DNA of 52,567 bases, taken from positions 1-52,567 of the forward strand of contig CALVJW010000007.1 of assembly GCA_944332435.1 (NCBI GenBank). Direction: 5' to 3'. This stretch comes from an uncultured Bacilli bacterium (GTDB lineage: Bacteria; Bacillota_I; Bacilli_A; RF39; UBA660). The position numbers were made by a program, and so were the translations under genes. Positions 7,898-17,636 of this stretch are shown here, piece after piece (positions within the stretch are counted from its first letter, which is position 1; each line of letters starts with the position of its first letter). The notes under the pieces were generated by a model. That model saw only the letters and a list, made by a program, of their open reading frames with translations. It ran no database searches and was not told where the DNA came from.

Positions 7898-9841
7898 ATG
7901 AAGTTAGATGATAGAAAAGTTGTGGAGTTGCCATTAGATGATATTTTGCCAAACCGTTTTCAACCACGAATTACCTTTAATGAAGATGCAATTAATGAAC
8001 TTGCAGAGTCAATTAAAGAACATGGAGTAATTCAACCAATTGTCGTTAGAAAAATTAATGATAAATATGAAATAATTGCCGGGGAAAGAAGATACAAAGC
8101 AAGTACGATGGCCGGAAAAAGTACAATTCCAGCAATTGTAACAGATTTAAATGATAAAGAAAGTGCAGAGATAGCATTAATTGAAAATGTCCAAAGAGAA
8201 GATTTGACGGCAATTGAAGAAGCTGTATCTTATAAAAAGATTTTAGATATGGGGTATTTAACACAAGAAGAATTATCCGGTAAATTAGGAAAAAAACAAT
8301 CGACAATTTCTAATAAATTAAGACTATTAAATTTAGATGAAGAAGTGCAAGAAGCTTTATTAGAAAAAAAAATATCCGAAAGACATGCACGCTCTTTATT
8401 AAAGCTTAACACCAAAGATCAAAGAAAAATGTTAAATCGTATAATTACTGAACGTTTAACAGTAAGAAAAACAGATGCTGAAATAGAAAAAATATTGCAT
8501 CCTGATATGAAAGTTGAAGAAAAAAAGATAACTGAATCAACAGGATCATTAGAAGTATTGGATTTAGATGATGATACGAACGAAGGAGGAAAAAATAAAA
8601 TGAATAATGAATTTAATAATAACTTTAATATACCTACACAGTCAATTATGACTGATAATTTACAAAATAATACAGGAAGTTTTGTAGAAGAGGTAGTGCC
8701 ACAAAGCAACAATGCTAATATTCCGGTTTCTCCAATTATAGAAGATGTGAAACCAGTAGAGCCAATATTTAATAATCCTGGATTTATGGATGTTAATAAA
8801 ATTGAGGAAACAGCAACTGATATTAATGTAGAAAAACCAGTTGCTAATATGCAAGACTTATTGCAACCAACACCAAAACCAACAGAAGCACCAATTCCAA
8901 ATGTTGATGCATCAATTTTCAGTTTTGATCCACAAGCGACATCTAGTTATGTAGGAAAACCATCATTACAACCAACAGAGCAAAATGAATCTGATGAATC
9001 TGATGAATCTGATGAATCTAATTTGCTAAAACCTGGAAAATTTTTCAATCTTAATAGTGATGGAGAGATTGCGGAACCAGCAGCTCCTTATCAATCAACT
9101 GAAACAACTCCAGAAAGTATTTCAGCTATGTTAAATAGTGCGACTATAAAAGAAGAACCAGTCGTAGAAGCTCCAAAACCAGTAGAAGAAGTAAAACCTA
9201 ATACAAGTAGTATGTTTGGAATTAATTTAGAACCTAAAAATCCTGACTATGTTAAAAATGTAGAAGAAAAAGAAGCAAATGTTGATTTTGGTATTCCTAC
9301 ACCAACAATTGACAATAACACATTAAACTTTGATAGCTTTTTTCAAGATAATACAACTCAAACTTCAACAGTTAACATGCCAGAACAACCAAGTGTTCCA
9401 GAGCCAGCTTCAACAGTTAATATTACTCCAGCTGAACCTAATTTTGTAGCTAATCAAACTCAAGCTACACCAAGTATGCAATCTGAAGTACCAAGCGTAC
9501 CAGACTCAGTAATGCCAACTGCTCCAGTTACACCTTCTGTACAACCGATGACACAAACACCAAATTATAGTGTTCCATCAACAGAAGAATTAGATGCATT
9601 TTTAAACAATTTAGATTCTAGCACCCCACTTTCACAACCGATGCCAGAATCATCAATGCCACAACCAAGTATGACAGTACCAGGGAATAATACAATTGTT
9701 GATGTACAAGGAAAAATGGGACAAGTAAAAGCAATTATGGCAGAAGCAAAACAGAAAGTAGAAGCACTAGGAATTAAAATTGATTTAGATGAATTTGATT
9801 TTGAAGATATGTATCAAGCAATCTTTAAAATTGATAAATAA
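7898..9841 (+). CDS. noc: Noc/ParB-family DNA-binding protein with a long disordered tail
   Basis: The first 200 residues are a ParB/Noc CTPase and DNA-binding module: an N-terminal domain with GERRYKA (62-68), the CTP-binding motif, and a helix-turn-helix around 131-152. Recognition-helix residues read GKKQSTISNKLRLL, closer to Noc than to Spo0J. The position after rsmG is that of noc in B. subtilis, and no parA follows. Noc occludes division over the nucleoid. Unlike Bacillus Noc there is no short N-terminal membrane helix. Instead residues 210-600 are low-complexity, rich in Pro, Gln, Ser, Thr and Asn, and end in a helical Lys/Glu segment. At 647 residues it is more than twice the family length. 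A ribosome binding site lies inside the gene at 8583. Confidence 0.85.
   Translation: MKLDDRKVVELPLDDILPNRFQPRITFNEDAINELAESIKEHGVIQPIVVRKINDKYEIIAGERRYKASTMAGKSTIPAIVTDLNDKESAEIALIENVQREDLTAIEEAVSYKKILDMGYLTQEELSGKLGKKQSTISNKLRLLNLDEEVQEALLEKKISERHARSLLKLNTKDQRKMLNRIITERLTVRKTDAEIEKILHPDMKVEEKKITESTGSLEVLDLDDDTNEGGKNKMNNEFNNNFNIPTQSIMTDNLQNNTGSFVEEVVPQSNNANIPVSPIIEDVKPVEPIFNNPGFMDVNKIEETATDINVEKPVANMQDLLQPTPKPTEAPIPNVDASIFSFDPQATSSYVGKPSLQPTEQNESDESDESDESNLLKPGKFFNLNSDGEIAEPAAPYQSTETTPESISAMLNSATIKEEPVVEAPKPVEEVKPNTSSMFGINLEPKNPDYVKNVEEKEANVDFGIPTPTIDNNTLNFDSFFQDNTTQTSTVNMPEQPSVPEPASTVNITPAEPNFVANQTQATPSMQSEVPSVPDSVMPTAPVTPSVQPMTQTPNYSVPSTEELDAFLNNLDSSTPLSQPMPESSMPQPSMTVPGNNTIVDVQGKMGQVKAIMAEAKQKVEALGIKIDLDEFDFEDMYQAIFKIDK
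8583..8602 (+). promoter_or_regulatory. Internal ribosome binding site and start codon within noc
   Basis: AAGGAGG (8583-8589) lies 10 bases before an in-frame ATG (8600-8602, Met235), exactly where the DNA-binding module ends and the disordered region begins. It could start a separate 413-residue product, or mark the start of a formerly separate gene. Confidence 0.5.
8987..9019 (+). repeat. 9-bp coding tandem repeat (ESD)
   Basis: The unit GAATCTGAT is repeated about 3.7 times inside noc, encoding repeated Glu-Ser-Asp from residue 364. It keeps the reading frame when copy number changes. Confidence 0.85.
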
Positions 9842-9846
9842 GATAA

Positions 9847-9876
9847 AAGAGAACTATAATTCGTTCTCTTTTTTTT
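9847..9876 (+). terminator. Intrinsic terminator after noc
   Basis: AAGAGAAC (9847-9854) pairs with GTTCTCTT (9863-9870) around an 8-base loop and is followed by a long T run. Confidence 0.9.
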
Positions 9877-10014
9877 GTATTTTCTTATCCAATGCTTCAT
9901 GCTCCAGTTGTTTTCCTCTTCTGCGCACGTTATAATATGATTTTTTACTTTTTAATAAATGAATTTATTATTCATAACCTTATAGTAAAAATCTATACAA
10001 TGTAGGTGATGATA

Positions 10015-10525
10015 ATGTGACAAGATTAGAAAAATGGATCATACTTGTGCGGTAACAAAAAAGGAAAAATAAATCTTAACAAGAAAATGAATAATCATTT
10101 ATATCAAATATTAAATGATACATTTGAATTGAGTTATTATGAATTTACTAAATGAAAAAGTAGCATATACAAGATAACACTGTTGATCAATTTGAGGTAT
10201 TAATGAAAGAAAAAAAGGTAGTTATTTCTAATCCTAAGAAAAAACATTATTTAAGCTGACGAAGAGAAACATGCATATGAATATTTCTAAATTAAAATTT
10301 TAAGAATGACTTGCATAAAAGAAAAATTTCAATTTCTAAAATATTTAAAAGTGAATCCAGGAAAGTTGTTAGTGATTCCTTGTTTTATTGTAAAATAAAT
10401 GTTAGAATAGGGTATCAAGATAATTTCGTATGTATATGATTTAATCAATTTGTAGCTGAAATTGATTTTGATATATTTTTGGCTAAAAACAGAAGGAATC
10501 AAAATATATATTTTAATATACAGAA
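10015..10525 (+). pseudogene. Decayed protein-coding gene of unknown family
   Basis: The stretch 9877-10569 has no intact gene. An old gene start is still visible: TACAAT (9996-10001), AGGTGAT (10004-10010) and ATG (10015), but the next codon is TGA. Downstream, protein-like pieces occur in shifting frames: a TRLEKWIILVR stretch, then MNNHLYQILNDTFELSYYEF (from about 10087), then DQFEVLMKEKKVVISNPKKK, then NPGKLLVIPCFIVK, each closed by stops. This pattern indicates a gene broken by several frameshifts and nonsense changes. I cannot name the family. The 3' limit is approximate. Confidence 0.55.
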
Positions 10526-10569
10526 TATGAATTTTAAGGTTGGCATTAGTCATAGTAAGGAGGGTAATC

Positions 10570-12528
10570 ATGTTTGAACTAGTATCAAAATATACACCGA
10601 GTGGTGATCAACCAGAAGCAATAAGGAAATTAGTAGATGGTATTAATCAGGGGACAAAATATCAAGTATTACTTGGAGCAACAGGAACTGGTAAAACATT
10701 TACCATTGCAAATGTGATTAAAGAAGTTAATAAACCGACTCTTGTTTTAGCACATAATAAAACTTTAGCAGGACAACTTTATTCAGAATTAAAAGAATTA
10801 TTTCCTAATAATCATGTTTCTTATTTTGTTAGTTATTATGATTATTATCAACCAGAAGCCTATGTTGCTAAAACAGATACATATATTGAAAAAGATGCTT
10901 CTATTAACGATGAAATTGATGAATTACGACATGAAGCAACTTCTAATTTATTAAAATATCGAGATGTAATTGTAGTAGCAAGTGTATCGTGTATTTATGG
11001 AATTGGAGAAGTTGAAGAATATAAGCGTAAAATGCTAACATTATCAATTGGTGATACCATAGACCGCGATGAAGTCATTTTAAAATTAATTGATATGCTT
11101 TATGAACGAAATAATATAGATTTAAAACGTGGTACATTTCGGGTACGAGGGGATGTATTAGAAATTATTCCTATTAGTCAGCATGGAAAAGGAATTCGTA
11201 TTGAATTTTTTGGTGATGAGATTGATCGAATTGTTGAATTTGATACTTTAACTGGAGCAATCACTTTAGAAAAAAAATCAGTTAGTATTTTTCCAGCGAG
11301 TCACTTTGTAACGAGCGAAGATAAATTAAAACTAGCAGTTAAGAATATCAAGCAAGAGTTAGAACAACAATTAGAAAAATTCAAAAAAGAAAATAAGTTA
11401 TTAGAATATCAACGATTAATGGAGCGAACGAATTATGATATGGAAATGTTATTAGAAACAGGATTTTGTAGAGGAGTAGAAAATTATTCAAGACATATCG
11501 CTTTGAGAGGTCCTGGAGAAACACCTACCACCTTAATTAATTTCTTTCCCGATGATTTTTTATTGGTAGTTGATGAATCTCATGTTACATTACCACAAGT
11601 AAGAGGAATGTTTAATGGAGATCAAGCAAGAAAACAAGTATTAGTAGACTATGGATTTCGCTTGCCAAGTGCAATGGATAATCGCCCATTAAAATTTGAT
11701 GAATTTACGAAATTAATTAATCAAGCTATTTATGTTTCTGCAACTCCAGGAGATTATGAATTAGAATTAACAAACCATAAAGTAGTAGAACAAATTATTC
11801 GACCAACAGGGTTATTAGATCCAACAATTGAAGTAAAACCATCAAAAGGACAAATTGATGATTTAGTAAGTGAAATTAATAAACGTCGAGAAAAGAATGA
11901 ACGTGTGCTAATTACTACTTTAACAATACGTATGGCTGAAGAGTTAACAAAATATTTAAAGGATTTGGATATCAAAGTGGCATATCTTCACTCGGAAATT
12001 AAAACATTAGAAAGAATGAAGATTATTCGTGATTTACGCCTGGGAAAATATGAAGTGGTAGTTGGAATCAATTTATTGCGTGAAGGAATTGATATTCCTG
12101 AAGTTAGTTTAATAGCAATTATGGATGCTGATAAACAAGGATTCTTAAGAAGTGAAAGAAGCTTGATTCAAACAATCGGTCGTGCTGCTAGAAATGCCAG
12201 TGGACATGTTATTATGTATGCAGATAAAATAAGTGAAGCGATGGATTACGCGATAAAAGAGACAAATAGACGTCGTGAGATTCAGATGAAATATAATGAA
12301 GAACATGGTATTGTTCCAAAAACGATTATTAAAGAAATCCATGAAATTATTAGTAATAATAAAGAATTAGAAGAAAAAGAACCAATTAAAATGAGTAAGA
12401 AAGAAAAAATGAATTTAATGATGAGTGTGGAACAAGAAATGAAAGAAGCAGCGAAAAATTTGGATTTCGAAAGAGCAATGGAATTAAGAGATATCTTATA
12501 TGAATTAAAAGTAGAAACGAATGAGTAA
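10570..12528 (+). CDS. uvrB: Excinuclease ABC subunit B
   Basis: UvrB is the damage-verifying helicase-like subunit of nucleotide excision repair. The Walker A motif GATGTGKT is at 36-43, the DEAD-like box reads DESH, the beta-hairpin region is present, and a C-terminal UVR motif (about 615-650) binds UvrC. With the start at 10570 it has 652 residues, the usual size; AAGGAGGG (10557-10564) supports this ATG over an upstream TTG at 10540. In B. subtilis uvrA follows directly; here it does not. I see no clear LexA box upstream. Confidence 0.96.
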   Translation: MFELVSKYTPSGDQPEAIRKLVDGINQGTKYQVLLGATGTGKTFTIANVIKEVNKPTLVLAHNKTLAGQLYSELKELFPNNHVSYFVSYYDYYQPEAYVAKTDTYIEKDASINDEIDELRHEATSNLLKYRDVIVVASVSCIYGIGEVEEYKRKMLTLSIGDTIDRDEVILKLIDMLYERNNIDLKRGTFRVRGDVLEIIPISQHGKGIRIEFFGDEIDRIVEFDTLTGAITLEKKSVSIFPASHFVTSEDKLKLAVKNIKQELEQQLEKFKKENKLLEYQRLMERTNYDMEMLLETGFCRGVENYSRHIALRGPGETPTTLINFFPDDFLLVVDESHVTLPQVRGMFNGDQARKQVLVDYGFRLPSAMDNRPLKFDEFTKLINQAIYVSATPGDYELELTNHKVVEQIIRPTGLLDPTIEVKPSKGQIDDLVSEINKRREKNERVLITTLTIRMAEELTKYLKDLDIKVAYLHSEIKTLERMKIIRDLRLGKYEVVVGINLLREGIDIPEVSLIAIMDADKQGFLRSERSLIQTIGRAARNASGHVIMYADKISEAMDYAIKETNRRREIQMKYNEEHGIVPKTIIKEIHEIISNNKELEEKEPIKMSKKEKMNLMMSVEQEMKEAAKNLDFERAMELRDILYELKVETNE

Positions 12529-12539
12529 GAAGTGGTAAA

Positions 12540-13403
12540 ATGAAAAAATTAAAAAAAATTTATATTGAAATAACGAATATATGTAATAAAAATTGTAGTT
12601 TTTGCTCTATTGATAATAGAACAAAAGAATTTATGTCAATAGAAAAATTTGAACATATTCTAAAAGAAATTAAACCATATACGAATTATATTTATCTTCA
12701 TGTAAAAGGAGAACCACTTCTTCATCCACATTTATCTGAAATTTTCAAACTATGTAATCAATATCAAATCTATGTTAATATTACAACTAACGGGACATTA
12801 TTATTGAAACAATCAGAAATATTAATGAAATACTCATGTGTAAGACAAATAAATGTTTCTCTTCATAGTTTTGAAAATGAATCGAATCAACAATATATTA
12901 ATCAAGTAATAGAGGCAACAAAGAAAATTCAAAATCAAACTAATATTATTGTTGTTTATCGTTTTTGGGCATTAAAGAATAATCAACTGACAAAAGAGAA
13001 TCAATTTTTATTAAAGAAAATTATTGCTTCATACCAATTAAATCAAAAAGTAATGGACAAAATCATGCAGGAAATGAATATTAAGATTGGAAAAGACTTA
13101 TATATTAATAAGGCCCCATTATTTGAGTGGCCAGATCTAAAAAGTATTTTTGTTAGTGATACAGGATTTTGCTATGGAATGAGTAGGCATGTAGCTATTT
13201 TAGTAGATGGTACTGTTGTACCTTGCTGTCTAGATAGTAAAGGAATCATTAACTTGGGAAATATTTTTACCACATCTTTTTCTTCTGTTATGGAAGGAGA
13301 TAGAGCACAGAATTTATTAAAGGGATTTCGTAATCATAAGTTAACAGAGGAATTATGTAAGCATTGTGAGTATAGAATGCGTTTTAAAAGAAATATGATA
13401 TAA
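12540..13403 (+). CDS. Radical SAM/SPASM-domain protein
   Basis: This is an iron-sulphur enzyme that cleaves S-adenosylmethionine to make a radical. The cluster cysteines are C15, C19 and C22 in the form CxxxCxxC. A C-terminal SPASM-like region, with GFCYG, VVPCCLD and LCKHC, should bind further clusters. The length is 287 residues. It begins 11 bases after uvrB and so is likely co-transcribed. No small peptide substrate gene was found next to it, so a role in peptide or protein modification is only possible. Reaction and substrate are unknown. Confidence 0.8.
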   Translation: MKKLKKIYIEITNICNKNCSFCSIDNRTKEFMSIEKFEHILKEIKPYTNYIYLHVKGEPLLHPHLSEIFKLCNQYQIYVNITTNGTLLLKQSEILMKYSCVRQINVSLHSFENESNQQYINQVIEATKKIQNQTNIIVVYRFWALKNNQLTKENQFLLKKIIASYQLNQKVMDKIMQEMNIKIGKDLYINKAPLFEWPDLKSIFVSDTGFCYGMSRHVAILVDGTVVPCCLDSKGIINLGNIFTTSFSSVMEGDRAQNLLKGFRNHKLTEELCKHCEYRMRFKRNMI

Positions 13404-13426
13404 TAAAAATAGGTGAGGTGGCTCAT

Positions 13427-13858
13427 ATGAAAGTTATGATTATAGATAAAAATACCCATAAAGTACGTATTAATCATATGATTGACTGGCTAATTTATAT
13501 GCTAGGTTATAGTATCGTTTTAATTCTAGTTAGTTTAATATTTAAGAAAACGATTATGATTGATCAACAATATTTTGGTATGTGGGTACTGATAACTTCT
13601 GTTATTGTTTATATTTTAAACAAGACAATCAAGCCAATTTTAGTATGGTTAACAATTCCTTTAACTGGTATGACTTTGGGCTTATTTTATCCATTTATTA
13701 ATGTATTTATTTTAAATATTGCTGATTTTATTTTAGGTTCGCATTTTAATATTCATGGTTTATTTATGTCGTTTCTTGTAGCAGTTTTAATATCAATTAT
13801 GAATGCCATTATGGATACTTTAATAATTGAACCAATTATTAGGAGGTACAAATCATGA
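13427..13858 (+). CDS. yvlD: YvlD-like membrane protein (phage holin 4 superfamily)
   Basis: This small integral membrane protein has about four hydrophobic segments (about residues 22-40, 46-64, 70-97 and 106-130). The IKPILVWLTIPLTGMTLGL and NAIMDTLI stretches match the YvlD-type holin-like family, whose function is unknown. ATG 13427 is preferred over GTG 13418 because the GAGGTG sequence (13415-13420) is then at normal spacing, giving 143 residues. The stop overlaps lgt in an ATGA. In B. subtilis yvlD and lgt are close, separated by hprK, which is missing here. Confidence 0.75.
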   Translation: MKVMIIDKNTHKVRINHMIDWLIYMLGYSIVLILVSLIFKKTIMIDQQYFGMWVLITSVIVYILNKTIKPILVWLTIPLTGMTLGLFYPFINVFILNIADFILGSHFNIHGLFMSFLVAVLISIMNAIMDTLIIEPIIRRYKS

Positions 13859-14652
13859 ATCCTATTTTTATACAGTTTGGTCCATTTAGTATTTATTGGT
13901 ATTCTATATTTATTTTAATTGCTTTAATTATAGGAATTTATTTAGTAATAAAAGAAGGAAAAAAACATAATTTAAAAGCAGATATGATTACTGATTTAGC
14001 CTTTTTTATGATACCGATTGCTCTTGTATGTGCTCGCCTTTATTTTGTTATTTTTCATTGGGATTATTATAGTGCTAATTTAATAGAGATATTTTATGTT
14101 TGGGAAGGTGGACTTGCTATTCATGGCGGAATCATTGGTGGATTATTATATTTACTTTATTTTTCTAAAAAATATCATATAAACCCATTATTATTAACCG
14201 ACATGATTGTCATCAGTTTATTTTTAGGCCAAGCAATCGGGCGATGGGGAAACTTTATGAATGGTGAAGCATTTGGTCCAGCTACTACGTTAGAACATCT
14301 AGAATCTCTTCATTTACCGTCTTTTGTTATAGAAGGAATGAATATTAATAATGTTTACCATATTCCAACCTTTTTTTATGAATCAACAGCCTGTTTTATT
14401 GGCTTTATCGTATTATTATTATATCGTAGAAGAAAAAAATTAAAATTAGGAGAATTAACTAGTTTTTATTTGATATGGTATGGAATGATTCGTTTCTTTA
14501 TTGAAGGACTTAGAACAGATAGTCTTATGCTTGGTCCAATAAAAATGGCCCAATTAGTATCGATTATTATGGTAATATTAGGAATTATTTTATTGCTATA
14601 TAGTTATCAAAAGAAAAAACTGTATCATAAGGAGGAATATCATGAAATTTGA
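13855..14652 (+). CDS. lgt: Prolipoprotein diacylglyceryl transferase
   Basis: Lgt transfers a diacylglyceryl group from phosphatidylglycerol to the lipobox cysteine of prolipoproteins, at the outer face of the membrane. The family signatures GGLAIHGGIIGG and GRWGNFMNGEAFG are clear, with seven or so membrane segments in 265 residues. Likely substrates in this window are YidC and the lipoprotein at 50565. It overlaps yvlD by 4 bases and trxB by 11, where AAGGAGG for trxB lies inside lgt. Confidence 0.96.
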   Translation: MNPIFIQFGPFSIYWYSIFILIALIIGIYLVIKEGKKHNLKADMITDLAFFMIPIALVCARLYFVIFHWDYYSANLIEIFYVWEGGLAIHGGIIGGLLYLLYFSKKYHINPLLLTDMIVISLFLGQAIGRWGNFMNGEAFGPATTLEHLESLHLPSFVIEGMNINNVYHIPTFFYESTACFIGFIVLLLYRRRKKLKLGELTSFYLIWYGMIRFFIEGLRTDSLMLGPIKMAQLVSIIMVILGIILLLYSYQKKKLYHKEEYHEI

Positions 14653-15553
14653 TTATGAGTGTGTTGTAATCGGAGCAGGAGTAAGTGGAATGAGTGCAGC
14701 AATTTACTTAAAAAGAGCGGAAATGAATGTTTGTCTTCTTGAAAAAAGTGCTCCAGGTGGCCAAATCAATAAAACAAGTACCATTGAGAATTATCCTGGA
14801 TTCACAGGAATTGGCCCGGATCTTGCCATGAAAATATTTGAGCAAGTTACAACTTTAAATATTCCATACGAATATGCTGATGTAATAGATATTAAAAAGT
14901 TGGAAAGCGGATTTGAAATTATAGCAACAAACAAAACAATTACATCAAAAAAAATTATTTTAGCAACCGGAAGAGAACCAAATAAATTAAATGTTCCAAA
15001 TGAAGATGAATTAACTGGGCGTGGCGTTAGTTGGTGTGCTATCTGCGATGGGCCACTTTATAAAGATAAAGTAGTTGCAGTTGTAGGTAGTGGGAATAGT
15101 GCTTTAGAAGAAGGAATTTACTTATCGAATATTTGTAAAAAAGTAATTATGCTAAATCGCAGTAAGCGATTTAAAGGTTCAAAAATGTTACAAAGTAAAT
15201 TATTTGAAAAAGGGAATGTTGAAGTAATGTACGAAACCAATATACAAGAACTAATAGAGAAAGATAATAGATTAGATAAAATAATAATCAAACAGCAAAA
15301 TCAACAAGAAGAATTAAAAGTAGAAGGTTTGTTTATCTATATTGGCTTTACCCCAGATACGCAATATCTAGAAAATATTGGTGTATTAAGAGAATATAAT
15401 TATGTAATAGTAAATAGTAAATTGGAAACCAATATTTCTGGAATTTATGCTTGTGGTGATATTATAAAGAAGAATTATTACCAAATATCGAATGCAGTTG
15501 GTGAAGGTGCGGAAGCAGCATTAGCAGTGATTGCAGAATTAGAAAATAACTAA
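14642..15553 (+). CDS. trxB: Thioredoxin-disulfide reductase
   Basis: This flavoenzyme passes electrons from NADPH to thioredoxin. It has an N-terminal FAD site (GAGVSGMSAA), the redox pair C132-A-I-C135, an NADPH site (GSGNSALEE) and a C-terminal FAD motif (YACGDI). Its 303 residues fit the low-molecular-weight bacterial type. Its ribosome binding site is inside lgt, so lgt and trxB are coupled. Confidence 0.95.
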   Translation: MKFDYECVVIGAGVSGMSAAIYLKRAEMNVCLLEKSAPGGQINKTSTIENYPGFTGIGPDLAMKIFEQVTTLNIPYEYADVIDIKKLESGFEIIATNKTITSKKIILATGREPNKLNVPNEDELTGRGVSWCAICDGPLYKDKVVAVVGSGNSALEEGIYLSNICKKVIMLNRSKRFKGSKMLQSKLFEKGNVEVMYETNIQELIEKDNRLDKIIIKQQNQQEELKVEGLFIYIGFTPDTQYLENIGVLREYNYVIVNSKLETNISGIYACGDIIKKNYYQISNAVGEGAEAALAVIAELENN

Positions 15554-15572
15554 ATAATAGAATATATTAAAT

Positions 15573-15607
15573 AAAAAGAATTATTAAAAAACTATTAATT
15601 CTTTTTT
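15573..15607 (+). terminator. Intrinsic terminator after trxB
   Basis: AAAAAGAATTA (15573-15583) pairs with TAATTCTTTTT (15596-15606) around a 12-base loop, with the T run forming part of the right arm. It ends the uvrB-to-trxB transcription unit. Confidence 0.75.
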
Positions 15608-15690
15608 GCTATTTAACTTTAACAAATGTGTGCAAATATGAATGAATCGAATACGATATAATAGTTAGTATGGAATAAATATGGAACAAG

Positions 15691-15699
15691 TGATATAAT
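15691..15699 (+). promoter_or_regulatory. Extended -10 promoter of yvcK-whiA
   Basis: TGATATAAT (15691-15699) is a perfect extended -10. A weak -35 (TGGAAT, 15671-15676) lies 17 bases upstream of the TATAAT. Confidence 0.65.
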
Positions 15700-15722
15700 G
15701 GTAAAGAAATGGGGACGATTAA

Positions 15723-16676
15723 ATGAATAGAGAAAAAGTAGTGATTTTAGGTGGGGGGACAGGAATGTCTACTTTACTTCGAGGTTTAAAACAATTTCCA
15801 TTAGATATTACTGCAGTCGTGTCAGTATGTGATGATGGAAAAAGTACTGGGAGATTACGTGAAGAATTCAATATGCCAGCAGTAGGTGATATTAGAAGAG
15901 TTTTAGTAGCGTTATCAGAAGTAGAACCTTTAGTGGAGAAATTAGTAAACTATCGTTTTCAAACAACAAGCGATTTAAATGGACATACGGTAGGAAATTT
16001 ATTGTTAACGGCTATGACCAATATTAATGGGAATATGTCAGATGGAATTGAAGCACTTAGTAAAGTATTTAATTTAAAAGGATCAGTATTGCCATTAACA
16101 GAAGACAATGTTATTTTAATGGGTGAGATGACCGATGGAAAAATTGTCGAAGGTGAGCATAATATTACGGAATCAGAAAGTAATATTATGCGTGTCTTTT
16201 ATAAAGAAGTACCAACGATTAATCCAAAAGTATTAGAAGAAATCAGAAATGCTGATTTGATTATTTTTAGTATGGGAAGCTTATATACAAGTATTATTCC
16301 TAATTTACTATCAGAACAAATGATTGAACAACTTGATAAAACAAATGCTAAATTGATGTATGTTTCTAATATGATGACACAACCCGGTGAAACCGACGAT
16401 TATAAAGTATCAGATCATGTAAAAGCATTAAATGAGTATTTAGGAAAACATAAAATTGATATTGTTATTGCAAACAATGGGGAAATTAGCAATGAATTAA
16501 TTGAAAAATATTCCGACTTAGAGCAGAAAGATCCAGTAGAATTAGACTATCAAGAATTAAAAAATATGAAAGTAGAAATTATTGAAGATAACTTTGTTAT
16601 GGTTGAACCAGAATCAAATTATTTACGCCATAATGTTATTAAATTGGCATTTCATATTTTTTCATACTTATTATAA
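15723..16676 (+). CDS. yvcK: Gluconeogenesis factor YvcK (CofD-like)
   Basis: YvcK belongs to the 2-phospho-L-lactate transferase (CofD) fold family, but in Bacillota it acts in central carbon use and cell shape and binds UDP-sugars. The N-terminal nucleotide-binding loop is GGGTGMST (from G10), and VSVCDDGKSTGRLR and VGDIRR are conserved. Its 317 residues are normal. It is followed 12 bases later by whiA. The rapZ (yvcJ) gene that normally precedes yvcK is absent; only 169 bases separate yvcK from trxB. Confidence 0.93.
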   Translation: MNREKVVILGGGTGMSTLLRGLKQFPLDITAVVSVCDDGKSTGRLREEFNMPAVGDIRRVLVALSEVEPLVEKLVNYRFQTTSDLNGHTVGNLLLTAMTNINGNMSDGIEALSKVFNLKGSVLPLTEDNVILMGEMTDGKIVEGEHNITESESNIMRVFYKEVPTINPKVLEEIRNADLIIFSMGSLYTSIIPNLLSEQMIEQLDKTNAKLMYVSNMMTQPGETDDYKVSDHVKALNEYLGKHKIDIVIANNGEISNELIEKYSDLEQKDPVELDYQELKNMKVEIIEDNFVMVEPESNYLRHNVIKLAFHIFSYLL

Positions 16677-16688
16677 GGAGGAAAAAAC

Positions 16689-17636
16689 ATGTCTTTTACT
16701 AGTACTGTAAAGAATGAAATTAGTACCATATTTTTAAATGAAACCAATCATATTTCTGAATTATCTGCACTAGTAAAGACGATTGGTAATTTTGAACAGG
16801 ACAAAATTTTATTATCAACAGAAAATGTAAGCGTTGCTAATAGAATTTTCCAATTATTTAAAAATATCTACGATATTCAAGCAAAAATTACGGTTCGTAA
16901 TGGATATAATTTTAACAAAAATTATCTTTATATTTTAGAAGTTACCAATAAAGTAAGTTTTATATTGAATGATTTATCCATTTTAAAAGATAGTAAAACG
17001 TTATCATATCCGGAAGAATACATATATGCGGATGATGATTTAATACGTTCATATTTACGAGGGGTATTTTTAGGAATTGGTAGTGTTAACGATCCGGAAA
17101 AATCACGGTATCATTTAGAATTTCTAGTTGAAAATAAAGAATATGCAGAATTTCTCTCTCGCTTATTAAATCAATATTATTTAAATAGTAAAGTATTAAA
17201 AAGAGAAAATAAATATATGATTTATATGAAAGAAGCAGAAAAAATTAGTGATTTTTTAAAATTACTAGGGGCCTCGAAAGCAGTCATGTATTATGAGAAT
17301 ATTCGTATATATCGTGAAAGTAAAAATATGGCTAATCGTTTAAATAATTGTGAACAGGCAAATGTTGATAAATCAATTCAATCGGCATCGGCACTTGTTC
17401 ATGATATAGAATTATTAGAAGAAGTAGGAGCTTTAGAATTGTTAGATGAAAAAGTATTAGAAGTAGCTAATTATCGACGTCGATATCCTGAATCTTCTCT
17501 TACAGAATTAAGTGAAATCATTAGTATTGAAACTGGTACAAAAATTACCAAATCAGGTTTACATCATCGATTAAATAAGATAAAGTTATTAGCAGAAAAA
17601 ATAAAAAAAAAAAAAAAGAAAAAAAATAAAAAATAA
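16689..17636 (+). CDS. whiA: DNA-binding protein WhiA
   Basis: WhiA combines two LAGLIDADG-like domains with a C-terminal helix-turn-helix and acts in cell division and nucleoid organisation in Bacillus. The conserved YLRGVFLGIGSVNDPEK region (from about residue 119) and the C-terminal TELSEIISIETGTKITKSGLHHRL helix-turn-helix region are present. A strong AAGGAGG precedes it. The 315 residues end in a Lys-rich tail encoded by a run of 15 A and more, so the exact C-terminus is open to sequencing or polymerase slippage. crh, which follows whiA in B. subtilis, is not here. Confidence 0.93.
   Translation: MSFTSTVKNEISTIFLNETNHISELSALVKTIGNFEQDKILLSTENVSVANRIFQLFKNIYDIQAKITVRNGYNFNKNYLYILEVTNKVSFILNDLSILKDSKTLSYPEEYIYADDDLIRSYLRGVFLGIGSVNDPEKSRYHLEFLVENKEYAEFLSRLLNQYYLNSKVLKRENKYMIYMKEAEKISDFLKLLGASKAVMYYENIRIYRESKNMANRLNNCEQANVDKSIQSASALVHDIELLEEVGALELLDEKVLEVANYRRRYPESSLTELSEIISIETGTKITKSGLHHRLNKIKLLAEKIKKKKKKKNKK

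Noticed and set aside
8987-9019. CRISPR-like repeat
   Set aside because: It is a 9-bp tandem repeat within a coding frame with no spacers.
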